IMG/VR virus record: IMGVR_UViG_3300013306_000002
Location: 1 to 64,000 of that record
Source: a virus
Length of the DNA: 64,000 nt
Strand: one strand, 5' to 3'
The position numbers and the translations under genes were made by a program. The notes under the pieces are model-generated. The model searched no databases. It had not been told where the DNA came from and saw nothing but the letters and a program-made list of their open reading frames with translations. Below are positions 8,324 to 15,439 of the stretch, in pieces. How positions within the stretch are numbered: the stretch's first letter is position 1; every line of letters begins with the position of its first letter.

Positions 8324-8749
8324 ATGTACTTCAAGCGCCTTCGCCCTTTGTCCCACCAGATGCCGCGCAATCGTGGCCTCCTCGGCATGGGGGGCTTCTC
8401 GGACTCCACGCAGTGTTCGGAGATTCCCTCGGGCGATCCCTATCGCAAGCCCGGCAACTACTGCGCTACCCCCGACGGGGGCCTGACGACGTTCAACGCG
8501 GACGGGTCCACTTACCGGGCCCCGGGCTATGCGGTCGATCCGGATCCGGCACATCCGGCGGGTAGCAGCGCGATTTCAAGCAGTAGCGGTAGCTTTCTGG
8601 ACAGCCTCACCCGCGCGCTGACCACCGCCATTGCGCCACCAGCGCCACCGGTGGTCGTGCCGGGTCAATCCGGCGGCATGTCCACGACCACGCTGCTCGC
8701 CCTGGCCGGTGCTGGCGTGTTGGCGGCTGTCCTTCTGTCCCGTCGCTGA
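8324..8749 (+). CDS. Tail-anchored membrane protein with variant leader
   Basis: 141 residues, ribosome site CAAGGAGTGACCCC. The N-terminus MYFKRLRPLSHQMPRNRG runs into LLGMGGF, a Gly-Gly variant of the leader site. Next comes a Cys-containing region (CSEIPSGDPYRKPGNYC), a Ser-rich linker and a C-terminal anchor (TTLLALAGAGVLAAVLL) with SRR. A probable virion membrane protein with an exposed, possibly disulfide-bonded domain. Confidence 0.65.
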   Translation: MYFKRLRPLSHQMPRNRGLLGMGGFSDSTQCSEIPSGDPYRKPGNYCATPDGGLTTFNADGSTYRAPGYAVDPDPAHPAGSSAISSSSGSFLDSLTRALTTAIAPPAPPVVVPGQSGGMSTTTLLALAGAGVLAAVLLSRR

Positions 8750-8761
8750 AAGGATCTCGCC

Positions 8762-9025
8762 ATGGCGTACATGCGAAACAACCTCATCAGTCGCACCGGG
8801 TACTCCGGCGTGGGCGACTGGTGGGACACCATCGTGACCGCAGCCGGTGACACGCTCAAGATCTACGGCGCGACGCAGCAGGCGCAGGGCGCCGCAGCGC
8901 AGAGCAACCGTGACCTTCAGGCTGCGCTGGCCGCGCAGAGCGGGCCCAGCACCACCACGATCGTGCTCATCGGGGGGCTGGCGGTGGGGGCGTTCCTGCT
9001 GCTCAGGCGGAAGAAAGCGGAGTAA
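8762..9025 (+). CDS. Leader-bearing tail-anchored virion membrane protein
   Basis: 87 residues with a strong ribosome site (GAAAGGATCTCGCC). It starts MAYMRNNLISRTGYSGVGDW; the Val-Gly-Asp at residues 17-19 matches the common leader. A helical Gln/Ala-rich middle precedes the C-terminal anchor (TTIVLIGGLAVGAFLLL) and basic RRKKAE. It closes the run of eight consecutive membrane-protein genes. Confidence 0.65.
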   Translation: MAYMRNNLISRTGYSGVGDWWDTIVTAAGDTLKIYGATQQAQGAAAQSNRDLQAALAAQSGPSTTTIVLIGGLAVGAFLLLRRKKAE

Positions 9026-9192
9026 AACCCACCGACGGGCGGTGCTCGGCGAGCGATCGGGTGGCGTCGCGACGCAGCGTGAGCAGTCTCGGTCGTATTC
9101 GGCCTTAGTCCACCGATGACGTTGTCGAGTTCACTCAGAAATCGAATGGTCGTCTTGTCCAACTTCAGTGCCTTCCGTTTCTGTTGCTTCAT
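8917..9192 (-). CDS. Possible orphan RiPP precursor (lanthipeptide-type leader)
   Basis: This open frame lies antisense in a 313-base gap between + strand genes; its first 55 codons are in the gap and the rest overlaps the gene at 8762. The N-terminus ALKLDKTTIRFLSELDNVIG followed by G strongly resembles the leaders of class I lanthipeptide-type precursors (LKLDKxTIxxLS...V.GG), known in Bacteroidetes and Myxococcota. The core starts LRPNTTETAHAASRRH and is rich in Thr/Ser but holds only one Cys near the end. Codon choice in the leader is more AT-rich than in the neighbours. No modifying enzyme is visible in the window, and no good ribosome site is seen. The 3' end is uncertain. Confidence 0.35.
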   Translation of the reverse strand: MKQQKRKALKLDKTTIRFLSELDNVIGGLRPNTTETAHAASRRHPIARRAPPVGGFYSAFFRLSSRNAPTASPPMSTIVVVLGPLCAASAA

Positions 9193-9285
9193 GATGTGCT
9201 TTCTGGCCTGGGCCTAGGCCGGTTTACGGTTGCTCGATGGCCCCGTCGCCGCGCGCTCCGACACGCCGCCACGGGGATACCGAAT

Positions 9286-9338
9286 CCTTTCGGGCGGAAA
9301 GGCTACCCCATCTGGGCGCCCTCCGGCTACCATAGGGC
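9286..9338 (+). promoter_or_regulatory. Duplicated upstream element, copy 1
   Basis: CCTTTCGGGCGGAAAGG can form a 6-bp hairpin, and the block continues CTACCCCATCT...GCTACCATAGGGC up to the next ATG. The same arrangement occurs upstream of 12841 (from 12767), with shared words CCTTTCG, GCGGAAA, CTACCC, ATCT and GCTAC..TAGG at equal spacing. TACCAT five bases before the ATG may be a -10 box. Confidence 0.35.
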
Positions 9339-9530
9339 ATGGCGAACGAGGTCGAATCAGCGGTCATCGGCAAGGTGGTCTCCTATCTGCGCAAGGAGGC
9401 TGCGAAGTTCGACGACGTCATCAAGGAGGCCGAGGCGCTCAACGAAGATGTGCGCTGGGCCAAGGTAAAGCAGATGTCCGTGAACGCGATGGCCGATCGC
9501 ATCGAGCGTGGCGACTGGAAGGCGGAGTAG
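9339..9530 (+). CDS. Small helical charged protein
   Basis: 63 residues, mixed Lys/Glu/Asp with Ala and Val, predicted all-helical, no membrane segment and no Cys. The start lies five bases after TACCAT and directly after the duplicated regulatory element, with no Shine-Dalgarno, so it may open a transcript. Followed within four bases by the next gene. Function unknown. Confidence 0.55.
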   Translation: MANEVESAVIGKVVSYLRKEAAKFDDVIKEAEALNEDVRWAKVKQMSVNAMADRIERGDWKAE

Positions 9531-9533
9531 GAC

Positions 9534-10076
9534 ATGTCGCGAAGTCTCCACGTCGACCTATCCGACCCCCGCGTACAGCAGATGCTGGGCGGATCGTCGC
9601 CCCTTGCCAGTGGAAAGCGCGAGGTAGTGCAGTTGGCCGGGGACGCCCCGGACCCCACCGGCCTGACCAACCACACGGGCCTCCAGTCCACCCGCCGCCT
9701 CACTGCGGGCAAACGGGAGGTGGTAGTGGTATTCGGGGACCTATTGATGACCCTGGATGTCTACGCCCTGCCCGGGGAGCCCATGCGGATACAGATCATC
9801 TGCCCCCGGTGTCATAAGCACTCGACCATCCGGGGGGATGCCAAGAAGATCGAGTACGAGCCGAACTCGCTGAACCCGATGATTCGGCGCGTCCTTCGCA
9901 TGGCACCGAACGTCCGGGAATTCGTCCGTGCAACGTTTGGTCGCCTCTCGGTCGAGGCCTTCGAGTGTGCCTGGGAGATCGGCGACGCCAAGCATGTTCC
10001 CGGCGCAGTGCACACCGGGGCGTCGCTGTGCCGGCTGAAGCTCGTCATCGAGGACAACCGCGCCCGGGAGGTGTGA
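9534..10076 (+). CDS. Zinc-finger-like unknown protein
   Basis: 180 residues; ribosome site GCGGAGTAGGACATG. A short internal duplication is visible: SGKREVVQLAGD and AGKREVVVVFGD. The centre holds ICPRCHKHSTI, with later Cys/His (FECAW, HTGASLC) that could complete a zinc site. One perfect copy of the recurrent 15-base motif (9603-9617) lies inside the coding region. No family recognised. Confidence 0.6.
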   Translation: MSRSLHVDLSDPRVQQMLGGSSPLASGKREVVQLAGDAPDPTGLTNHTGLQSTRRLTAGKREVVVVFGDLLMTLDVYALPGEPMRIQIICPRCHKHSTIRGDAKKIEYEPNSLNPMIRRVLRMAPNVREFVRATFGRLSVEAFECAWEIGDAKHVPGAVHTGASLCRLKLVIEDNRAREV

Positions 10077-10429
10077 ACGTGAACGTGGCCTTCATGCCGA
10101 GGCAATCATACCGTCTGACGATCCCCCGCCCGAGCCATGCGATGGAAAACTTCCGGCCCTCGGATGAGGTCGACATCGACGAGGAGGCCCGCGCCGCCGT
10201 CGTCCGCAGGTTGCTGACGCGTCCTCGTCTGGAGGCGTCGGCCTATAGAACGTGCAATGAGAGACACCTGCAGATCTACCTGGAGGACGTCAACGACGAG
10301 CACTGGCCCGTGTGGCTTACCGTGGTACCCGACGAGCAAGGGCTGGACCTCGCCGTGACGATTCGGGCCCTTCTGACGGAGAGATTCCCGGAGTGTCCCA
10401 TTCCACCCCTCACCGTGGTGCGCCGATGA
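10073..10429 (+). CDS. Unknown small protein
   Basis: 118 residues from a GTG in a GTGA overlap; an ATG at 10094 is an alternative start. The sequence is mixed alpha/beta with an acidic patch (SDEVDIDEEARAAVVRR) and a predicted beta C-terminus. No membrane segment or motif. It is translationally coupled to both neighbours. Confidence 0.55.
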   Translation: MNVNVAFMPRQSYRLTIPRPSHAMENFRPSDEVDIDEEARAAVVRRLLTRPRLEASAYRTCNERHLQIYLEDVNDEHWPVWLTVVPDEQGLDLAVTIRALLTERFPECPIPPLTVVRR

Positions 10430-11481
10430 CCCACGAGCAGGAACTCGATGGCTACATCCTCCAGGGGATGGCCGACGCGATCTGGCGCCACGCCTTCATC
10501 CAGTGGGCCACCAACGTGGACCCACCGCCGCGACTCCATGGGAAGACATGGGCGGAGGCCACTCCGCCAACCGATCCCTCTGCCATGAAGGCGGCCAAGG
10601 AGTTTGCAGAGGGCATCGGCAAGATCAACGACCTGGGCGCGCACCCGATGGCCCAGATGTTCTTGGCGACGCGCAGGTACGCTCAGCCCAGACGCAGTTC
10701 AACGCGAGCAACCGAGGGCGACCAAGCGTTCCAGTTCGGCGAGGAGGTAGCTCAGGCATGCTTGGGAACCCTCGACGTCCCCGAACTCGGCCAGTACAAG
10801 CTGCCGGAGATGAGGGCGGAACTCGACGATGACGCGAGTCATCTGTCATGGGATGAGGGCCGGACATGGCACCGCGGAACACCGGCACGAAACCCTTCGG
10901 GCGAGGCTCTGTGGGCCGTTCTGGTGCATGGCCAACGCCACTGGGAAGCGGGTGGTACCTCACGGGAGGCGTTGGCGAACGCTCGTGCGCGGCATGGCCA
11001 GTATGCCCGGTTGGAGACGGCCCCCAACGGTGCGCCCATTCGCTCCGGGGAATGCCCAGCGTCTCCCAAGCGGACTCGAGCGACGGCCGCCAAGACAGTG
11101 CGCACGACTTCCATCGCGGTGGTCCCTATGTCGATCGAGGAGTTCGCTCGCGTGATAAAGCAGGACATCGTGCCCGCCATCTCGGGATCGGTGGGACCCA
11201 ACCGGCGCATCCAGGGTCGGGTCGGTCACAAGGTGTTCATCTCGGCCGCCTACCGAAAGGCTCAGCACGATCCGCGATTCCACGGAATGACGCTCCAGCA
11301 GTTCAAGGAGCAGTTGGACACAGCCAGCAGAGAGGGACTCGTGAGCTTGGCCAGGGCCGATCTGGTCGGCGCGATGGAGATCGCGGATGTCACGGAGTCG
11401 GAGTATAAGCCCGACAAGTGGCGAGAAGTCCACTTCATCGAAGACGACATCGGCGAGCCTTACTACCCGCCTAGGGACTAG
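10426..11481 (+). CDS. Unknown 351-residue protein
   Basis: Starts in an ATGA overlap. The N-terminal 80 residues are helical, including AKEFAEGIGKINDLGAHPMA. The middle is low in hydrophobics, and the C-terminal 110 residues form a predicted mixed domain (VGHKVFISAAYRKAQHDPRF, then TLQQFKEQLDTASREG). This C-terminal part looks like a small DNA-binding or winged-helix-type domain, but that is a weak call. It lies directly upstream of the virion peptidase. Confidence 0.6.
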   Translation: MTHEQELDGYILQGMADAIWRHAFIQWATNVDPPPRLHGKTWAEATPPTDPSAMKAAKEFAEGIGKINDLGAHPMAQMFLATRRYAQPRRSSTRATEGDQAFQFGEEVAQACLGTLDVPELGQYKLPEMRAELDDDASHLSWDEGRTWHRGTPARNPSGEALWAVLVHGQRHWEAGGTSREALANARARHGQYARLETAPNGAPIRSGECPASPKRTRATAAKTVRTTSIAVVPMSIEEFARVIKQDIVPAISGSVGPNRRIQGRVGHKVFISAAYRKAQHDPRFHGMTLQQFKEQLDTASREGLVSLARADLVGAMEIADVTESEYKPDKWREVHFIEDDIGEPYYPPRD

Positions 11482-11485
11482 GGAT

Positions 11486-12094
11486 ATGACGTACACGCGC
11501 ATCCGCCGCTGCGCACTGGGGGCTACGCCGGTCGAGACTGAGGCGCCCGAACCCGGTAGACCTCAGCCGCCCATCTACCCGCTCCAGATCGGAGACCACG
11601 GCGGGTGGCTTGAGGTGCGCACGACGCCAGCGGATGGCTCCTGTGGTGTCCATGGCTACCCCTGCAACCATCCCGGGGTCGATGTTGCCGGCGCGGCTGG
11701 AACCTCCGTGGTGGCCCCGGAGAGCGGGGGCGTGGTCGCCGTGGGTAACGGGGCCGTGGCCCCCTTCGTGGGATATGGGCCATGGTTCGTCATTATCCAG
11801 GGGAATGACAGCGGCAAGTTCCACTTGCTGGCGCATCTGGAGCCGGCTACGTCCTCGATGGCCCCGATGGGAGCGCAGGTGGTGGCCGGCGATCAGATCG
11901 GCGTTACGAGCTCGGCCAACCACACCCACTGGGAGGTGCGGGCTAAGCCCGCACCGGACTTCGCGGCCGGCGAGGACAACTTCACAAACAACAGCAACCC
12001 GCTGGGTTGGCTCTCGGGCGCCTCGGGCGCCCTGGGTACTGCGCTTCTAGTCGGGGGGGGCGCGCTGTTCCTGTGGCTGCTGTTCAGCAGCTAG
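11486..12094 (+). CDS. M23-type peptidoglycan peptidase with membrane anchor
   Basis: 202 residues. Zinc ligands of the LytM/M23 fold are visible: H62 and D66 (NHPGVDVAG), H117 (LLAHLE) and H148 (HTHWE, HxH motif). Such enzymes cut peptide cross-links of peptidoglycan. Unusually it has a short basic leader MTYTRIRRCALGA in place of a signal peptide and a C-terminal membrane anchor (LGTALLVGGGALFLWLLFSS). The leader is related to those of the virion membrane proteins, so the enzyme probably sits in the particle membrane and opens the wall at entry. A second anchored wall enzyme is at 58090. Confidence 0.85.
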   Translation: MTYTRIRRCALGATPVETEAPEPGRPQPPIYPLQIGDHGGWLEVRTTPADGSCGVHGYPCNHPGVDVAGAAGTSVVAPESGGVVAVGNGAVAPFVGYGPWFVIIQGNDSGKFHLLAHLEPATSSMAPMGAQVVAGDQIGVTSSANHTHWEVRAKPAPDFAAGEDNFTNNSNPLGWLSGASGALGTALLVGGGALFLWLLFSS

Positions 12095-12134
12095 GGCGCC
12101 TCGCCCCAGAAGAACCCGTAGTGCCGGGGGCCGA

Positions 12135-12458
12135 CTACGCCTTGTCGACGGGCGTGCCGAAGTTGAGCTTGAACGTCGCAGGGCCGCTGGTTACCACCGA
12201 CACGTCGCCGATGCCAGTGATCGTACGCCCGTCGATGGCGGTCCCCGTGACGGTGATCTGCGCCTGACCGAGCTTCCCGGTCGTGTTCACCTTGGCGCTG
12301 AGCCCGTCGGGCGCCACATCCTCGACGGTGACGATCGTGGGGTCCGATGACTGCCATCCCGGGGGGATCGTGAAGACGGCATCCGTGAGGGGGTTTCCGG
12401 CGACATCGTCCGTCTCGAGCGTCACGGGTGCGATCTGGTTGTCCTTGAGAGTGTTCAT
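12135..12458 (-). CDS. Small Ig-like (Big2-type) domain protein
   Basis: 107 residues from the ATG with AAGGAC about eight bases upstream; a longer frame from 12596 lacks a ribosome site. The chain reads as one bacterial Ig-like domain (VTGTAIDGRTITGIGDVSVV), all beta, as often decorates phage virions. It converges with the peptidase gene. Confidence 0.65.
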   Translation of the reverse strand: MNTLKDNQIAPVTLETDDVAGNPLTDAVFTIPPGWQSSDPTIVTVEDVAPDGLSAKVNTTGKLGQAQITVTGTAIDGRTITGIGDVSVVTSGPATFKLNFGTPVDKA

Positions 12459-12623
12459 CGTTGTCGTCCTTATCGGTGATCCGTGTCGGGTCTCAGGTCT
12501 CCCGAATCGGAGCCTGATTTTGGCCGGAAACAGCGACAGCAGCGCCCTGACGTTGAGGTCGATCCGTTTCAGCAGCGTTCGCTTGGTCTCGGCCATTGCG
12601 CCCAGGAGACTATCAGCGGTCGG

Positions 12624-12758
12624 TCACTCGACGCTAGCGCGCTCGCCACCGAACAGCCGCTCGACCTCGGCCACCTGCGTGCGCTTCTGGTTGAGCGGGT
12701 GGCCGTCCGACCATCGCCTCCAGTCTGTCGCCAGGTAATCCATCTCCGATAGCCCCAT
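12624..12758 (-). CDS. Small unknown protein (44 residues)
   Basis: A strong ribosome site GAAAGGAGTTCGAC precedes the ATG. The peptide begins MGLSEMDYLATDWRRWSDGH and ends in a helical, charged stretch. No membrane segment or motif. It heads the short minus-strand unit that includes the Ig-like protein and is divergent from the spike gene at 12841. Confidence 0.55.
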   Translation of the reverse strand: MGLSEMDYLATDWRRWSDGHPLNQKRTQVAEVERLFGGERASVE

Positions 12759-12766
12759 GTCGAACT

Positions 12767-12820
12767 CCTTTCGAGCGGAAACACTACCCGATCTCGAACG
12801 TCCTACGCTACGCTAGGTCC
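12767..12820 (+). promoter_or_regulatory. Duplicated upstream element, copy 2
   Basis: Second copy of the block described at 9286: CCTTTCGAGCGGAAA, CTACCCGATCT, then GCTACGCTAGG at the same spacing. It lies between divergent genes and its left end also forms the ribosome site of the minus-strand gene at 12758. Confidence 0.3.
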
Positions 12821-12840
12821 ACCACACGCAGGGGTAGCAC

Positions 12841-13830
12841 ATGCCTTTCACCGGAACACCGATCGTCAAAGAGATCGCCGACAACCTCGTCCGCATCACA
12901 GGGCTAGCGCTCACAGGTGGGCAGGCTGGCACCATCGGGCTGCACGAATCCACGGTCCCGCCGGACATTCGCCTGCCGGTGTCGTTTCGACCCAGAACCT
13001 ACGAGTTCAGCAACATCCCCCCAGTCGTGTCGCTGCAGGATTCGGTGCAGATCTCCTACACCTTCACCCTGCCCGGATCTGTCGCCCCCCCGATCTCGGT
13101 GGTGAAGGCCGGCACGACCCCACAAGACTTCCTGGTTGTGATGGCCAACGCCAGTGTCGGGCCGGCGGCGATCCTGGGACGCGCCCAAGACTTCGGGGTG
13201 CTGGCCGCATCCACGATCACGAACACGGGGGGATCCGTTATCACCGGGGATCTCGGGCTGTCGCCCGGTACATCGGTGACAGGATTTCCGCCGGGAACGG
13301 TCACCGGAACGCAGCACATCACCGACGCAGCAGCAGCGGCGGCGCAGACCGACGCCACGGTTGCCTTCGTGGCGCTGGCGGCGCTGACTCCCTCTACCGA
13401 TCTGACCGGCCAGAACCTGGGTGGCCTGACGTTGCCACCGGGCAACTACCACTTCACCTCGAGCGCGCAACTCACCGGCACGCTGACCCTGGATGCCGCT
13501 GGCGATCCTGGGGCCACGTGGGTCTTCCAGATCGGCAGCACGCTGACCACTGCCAGCGCCTCCGCGGTGGCACTGATCAACGGTGCCGTGGCCGCCAACG
13601 TGTTCTGGCAGGTGGGGAGTTCGGCGACGCTGGGGACGACCACGACGTTCAAGGGAACCATCATCGCGCAGGCATCCATCACTGCGAACAACGGCGCCAG
13701 CGTCACCGATGGTCGGCTGCTCGCGCTCACGGGTGCGGTCACCCTAGACGACAACGCCATTACCGTCCCCGAGGCTGCCCCCGTGGTAATCACCAGCGGA
13801 CCCCTGGACGTCTACGTCAGGTTCCACTGA
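12841..13830 (+). CDS. Spike with inserted ice-binding-like (DUF3494) domain
   Basis: 329 residues; AGGGGTAGCAC precedes the ATG. Residues 1-107 and the last 15 (DVYVRFH at the end) match the 118-residue protein at 32575 (shared IxDxIVRITGLxL, LPVxFxP, SLxDSVxI, then LxxYVxFH). Between them, about 108-314, is a complete DUF3494 ice-binding-like beta-solenoid: ILGRAQDFGVLAASTITNTG, then GDLGLSPGTSVTGFPPG, LPPGNYHFTSSAQL and TFKGTIIAQASIT. That family includes antifreeze proteins and adhesins. Here it is nested in a virion-type scaffold, so host or surface attachment is the more likely role. Confidence 0.8.
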   Translation: MPFTGTPIVKEIADNLVRITGLALTGGQAGTIGLHESTVPPDIRLPVSFRPRTYEFSNIPPVVSLQDSVQISYTFTLPGSVAPPISVVKAGTTPQDFLVVMANASVGPAAILGRAQDFGVLAASTITNTGGSVITGDLGLSPGTSVTGFPPGTVTGTQHITDAAAAAAQTDATVAFVALAALTPSTDLTGQNLGGLTLPPGNYHFTSSAQLTGTLTLDAAGDPGATWVFQIGSTLTTASASAVALINGAVAANVFWQVGSSATLGTTTTFKGTIIAQASITANNGASVTDGRLLALTGAVTLDDNAITVPEAAPVVITSGPLDVYVRFH

Positions 13831-13963
13831 CACCGCGCCCGTGTAGGCGGTCGGACGCGATGTAACCACCACGAGGCAGGCGACGGCACCTTCCGCTGGT
13901 AGCCGAGGTTGTGGCATGGTGATGGGCATGAAGACCATGTTCGATCTGGGCACGGTGTAGCCA

Positions 13964-14182
13964 GTGGCCAACGTGTACCAGCAGTGGCACGTGGTGCTCT
14001 CCTGGAAGGAGCCGGACGGGCTCGAGACGACCGGCGTCTGCATGCCTTTCGTCCCCACCCACGTTGGCCAGGCCGGAGCCATCGACCGCGCCTGCGAGAC
14101 GCTGGCGGTAGACCTCACCGAGTGCACCGTGACGGTGACCGCGATCGGTGACCCGTGTGACAGGCCACCGGGAGCGGCATGA
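13964..14182 (+). CDS. Small unknown protein
   Basis: 72 residues from a GTG. It reads as one compact alpha/beta domain (YQQWHVVLSWKEPDGLETTG) with no membrane segment. The stop overlaps the next start as ATGA. The 133 bases upstream hold no convincing gene. Function unknown. Confidence 0.5.
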   Translation: MANVYQQWHVVLSWKEPDGLETTGVCMPFVPTHVGQAGAIDRACETLAVDLTECTVTVTAIGDPCDRPPGAA

Positions 14183-14337
14183 AGATCACCTACCACAAGC
14201 CCGCCGCCCGCGGCGTCGACCAACTCATGTACGTCGGCGACGACGCTGCCGTGGAGAGCGCCACAGGCGCCCTGTCCATGCCGGTGAAGGTCGCGATCGC
14301 GGCCGTGGCGGTGTGGCTCCTGTTCTGGAGGAAGTGA
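14179..14337 (+). CDS. Tiny tail-anchored membrane protein
   Basis: 52 residues with a C-terminal membrane segment (VKVAIAAVAVWLLFWRK). The N-terminal MKITYHKPAARGVDQ and YVGDDAA recall, in short form, the basic leader and Gly-Asp site of the virion membrane proteins. Overlaps both neighbours (ATGA, TGATG). A likely minor particle protein. Confidence 0.6.
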   Translation: MKITYHKPAARGVDQLMYVGDDAAVESATGALSMPVKVAIAAVAVWLLFWRK

Positions 14338-14432
14338 TGGGGTACTACGACCGCTACTCGCGATGCTTCCGCAGCCGCGTGGACCAGCAGGTGCTCGTGT
14401 CCGATCAGGTCATCGAGGGGATCTGGCGATGA
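14337..14432 (+). CDS. Tiny unknown protein (31 residues)
   Basis: MGYYDRYSRCFRSRVDQQ is basic and aromatic at the N-terminus; the rest is hydrophilic. The frame is tightly coupled to both neighbours by TGATG and ATGA overlaps, which is the main evidence that it is translated. Confidence 0.45.
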   Translation: MGYYDRYSRCFRSRVDQQVLVSDQVIEGIWR

Positions 14433-14965
14433 CCCGCCGCTTCATCCGCTACCTGGCCACCACCGACTCCTCCCCCATTGGGATGGTCGCCCTAGGGTAC
14501 CTGAGCGGCCTACTCCGCATCGCGCCTGTACGCGTTGGCTCCATGACGGGCGGTAGTATGTCCGGCCGCTGGGAGCACTATTCGCAGCTCCTGGCCACGC
14601 CCATGACCGAAGACTACGTGAACGTGGTGTGCTGCGCTCCCGAGCGGTGGGTCTGGGAGCAGCGGGTGACGATGCCAAGGCGACGGCCGGATGGCACAAT
14701 GGATCCCGCCGGTGAGGTAACCAGCGGACGCCAGGAGCTCTACACAGAGGGCAAGCGGAACATCCTCATCGCGGACCACTTCCCCCCGGAGTCTCACTTG
14801 GTCATTGCTGCGCTTCGCTACGAGGCGCTGGTGGTGCCAGATCGCGTCTCGTGCGACTTCTGGTCAGCCATGGCGCGTTCCTACGATCATTCGGTACGCG
14901 CGTCCGTGATACCGCTACCAATCGGGCCTGACTACGAGCCGCTGCGTTCCGTGGTCATGCCGTAG
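14429..14965 (+). CDS. Unknown protein
   Basis: 178 residues; ATGA overlap. Mixed composition with two adjacent Cys (VVCCAPERWVWEQ), an N-terminal hydrophobic patch and no recognisable motif. The stop is followed after two bases by a perfect copy of the 15-base repeat (14968-14982). Confidence 0.55.
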   Translation: MTRRFIRYLATTDSSPIGMVALGYLSGLLRIAPVRVGSMTGGSMSGRWEHYSQLLATPMTEDYVNVVCCAPERWVWEQRVTMPRRRPDGTMDPAGEVTSGRQELYTEGKRNILIADHFPPESHLVIAALRYEALVVPDRVSCDFWSAMARSYDHSVRASVIPLPIGPDYEPLRSVVMP

Positions 14966-14997
14966 GTCTTTCCACTGGCAAGAAGGAGATTAACGAG

Positions 14998-15408
14998 ATG
15001 GCCGAATACAAGATCGTGTTCCCCCGATGGCGCGAGGACATCGCCAGCCATATGCGTACGCTCGCCCACATCCCCTGCGATCCGGGGGTTGAACTCAAGC
15101 AGGGGGACCAGTTGGTGATCCTGCGGCGCCACAGCGCATCCGAGGGCATCCGCGTGGAGGTCGTCGAGTCCGGTCGCGTCAAGCTGGTGGATAGCCTGCA
15201 TGCAGATGGCGACTGGATCCGTCTGAACCTCGCCGATAACGATGGCGGCTTTCGCTCGGACGCGTCCCGCGCGGCGGCCTTCCTCGCCTACAGCGGACGA
15301 TGGAACGACATCAATCCCGATGTGCCGTGGACGTCCAATCCGATGGTCTGGCGCATCGTGTTCCGCTACCTCGAGGACACGCCGCCCGAGTTCAGCGCGG
15401 CCATCTGA
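14998..15408 (+). CDS. Unknown small protein
   Basis: 136 residues with a strong ribosome site (AAGAAGGAGATTAACGAG). Begins MAEYKIVFPRWREDIASHMR; predicted mixed alpha/beta, soluble. Repeats CTTTCCACTGGCAAG directly upstream of its Shine-Dalgarno. No family recognised. Confidence 0.55.
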   Translation: MAEYKIVFPRWREDIASHMRTLAHIPCDPGVELKQGDQLVILRRHSASEGIRVEVVESGRVKLVDSLHADGDWIRLNLADNDGGFRSDASRAAAFLAYSGRWNDINPDVPWTSNPMVWRIVFRYLEDTPPEFSAAI

Positions 15409-15439
15409 CGCTGTTAACCCCAAGGAAAGGAACAAGAGG

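Noticed and set aside
12569-12784. 71-codon Arg-rich minus-strand frame
   Set aside because: A different frame of the same DNA gives a 44-residue protein with a strong ribosome site, so this is a shadow.
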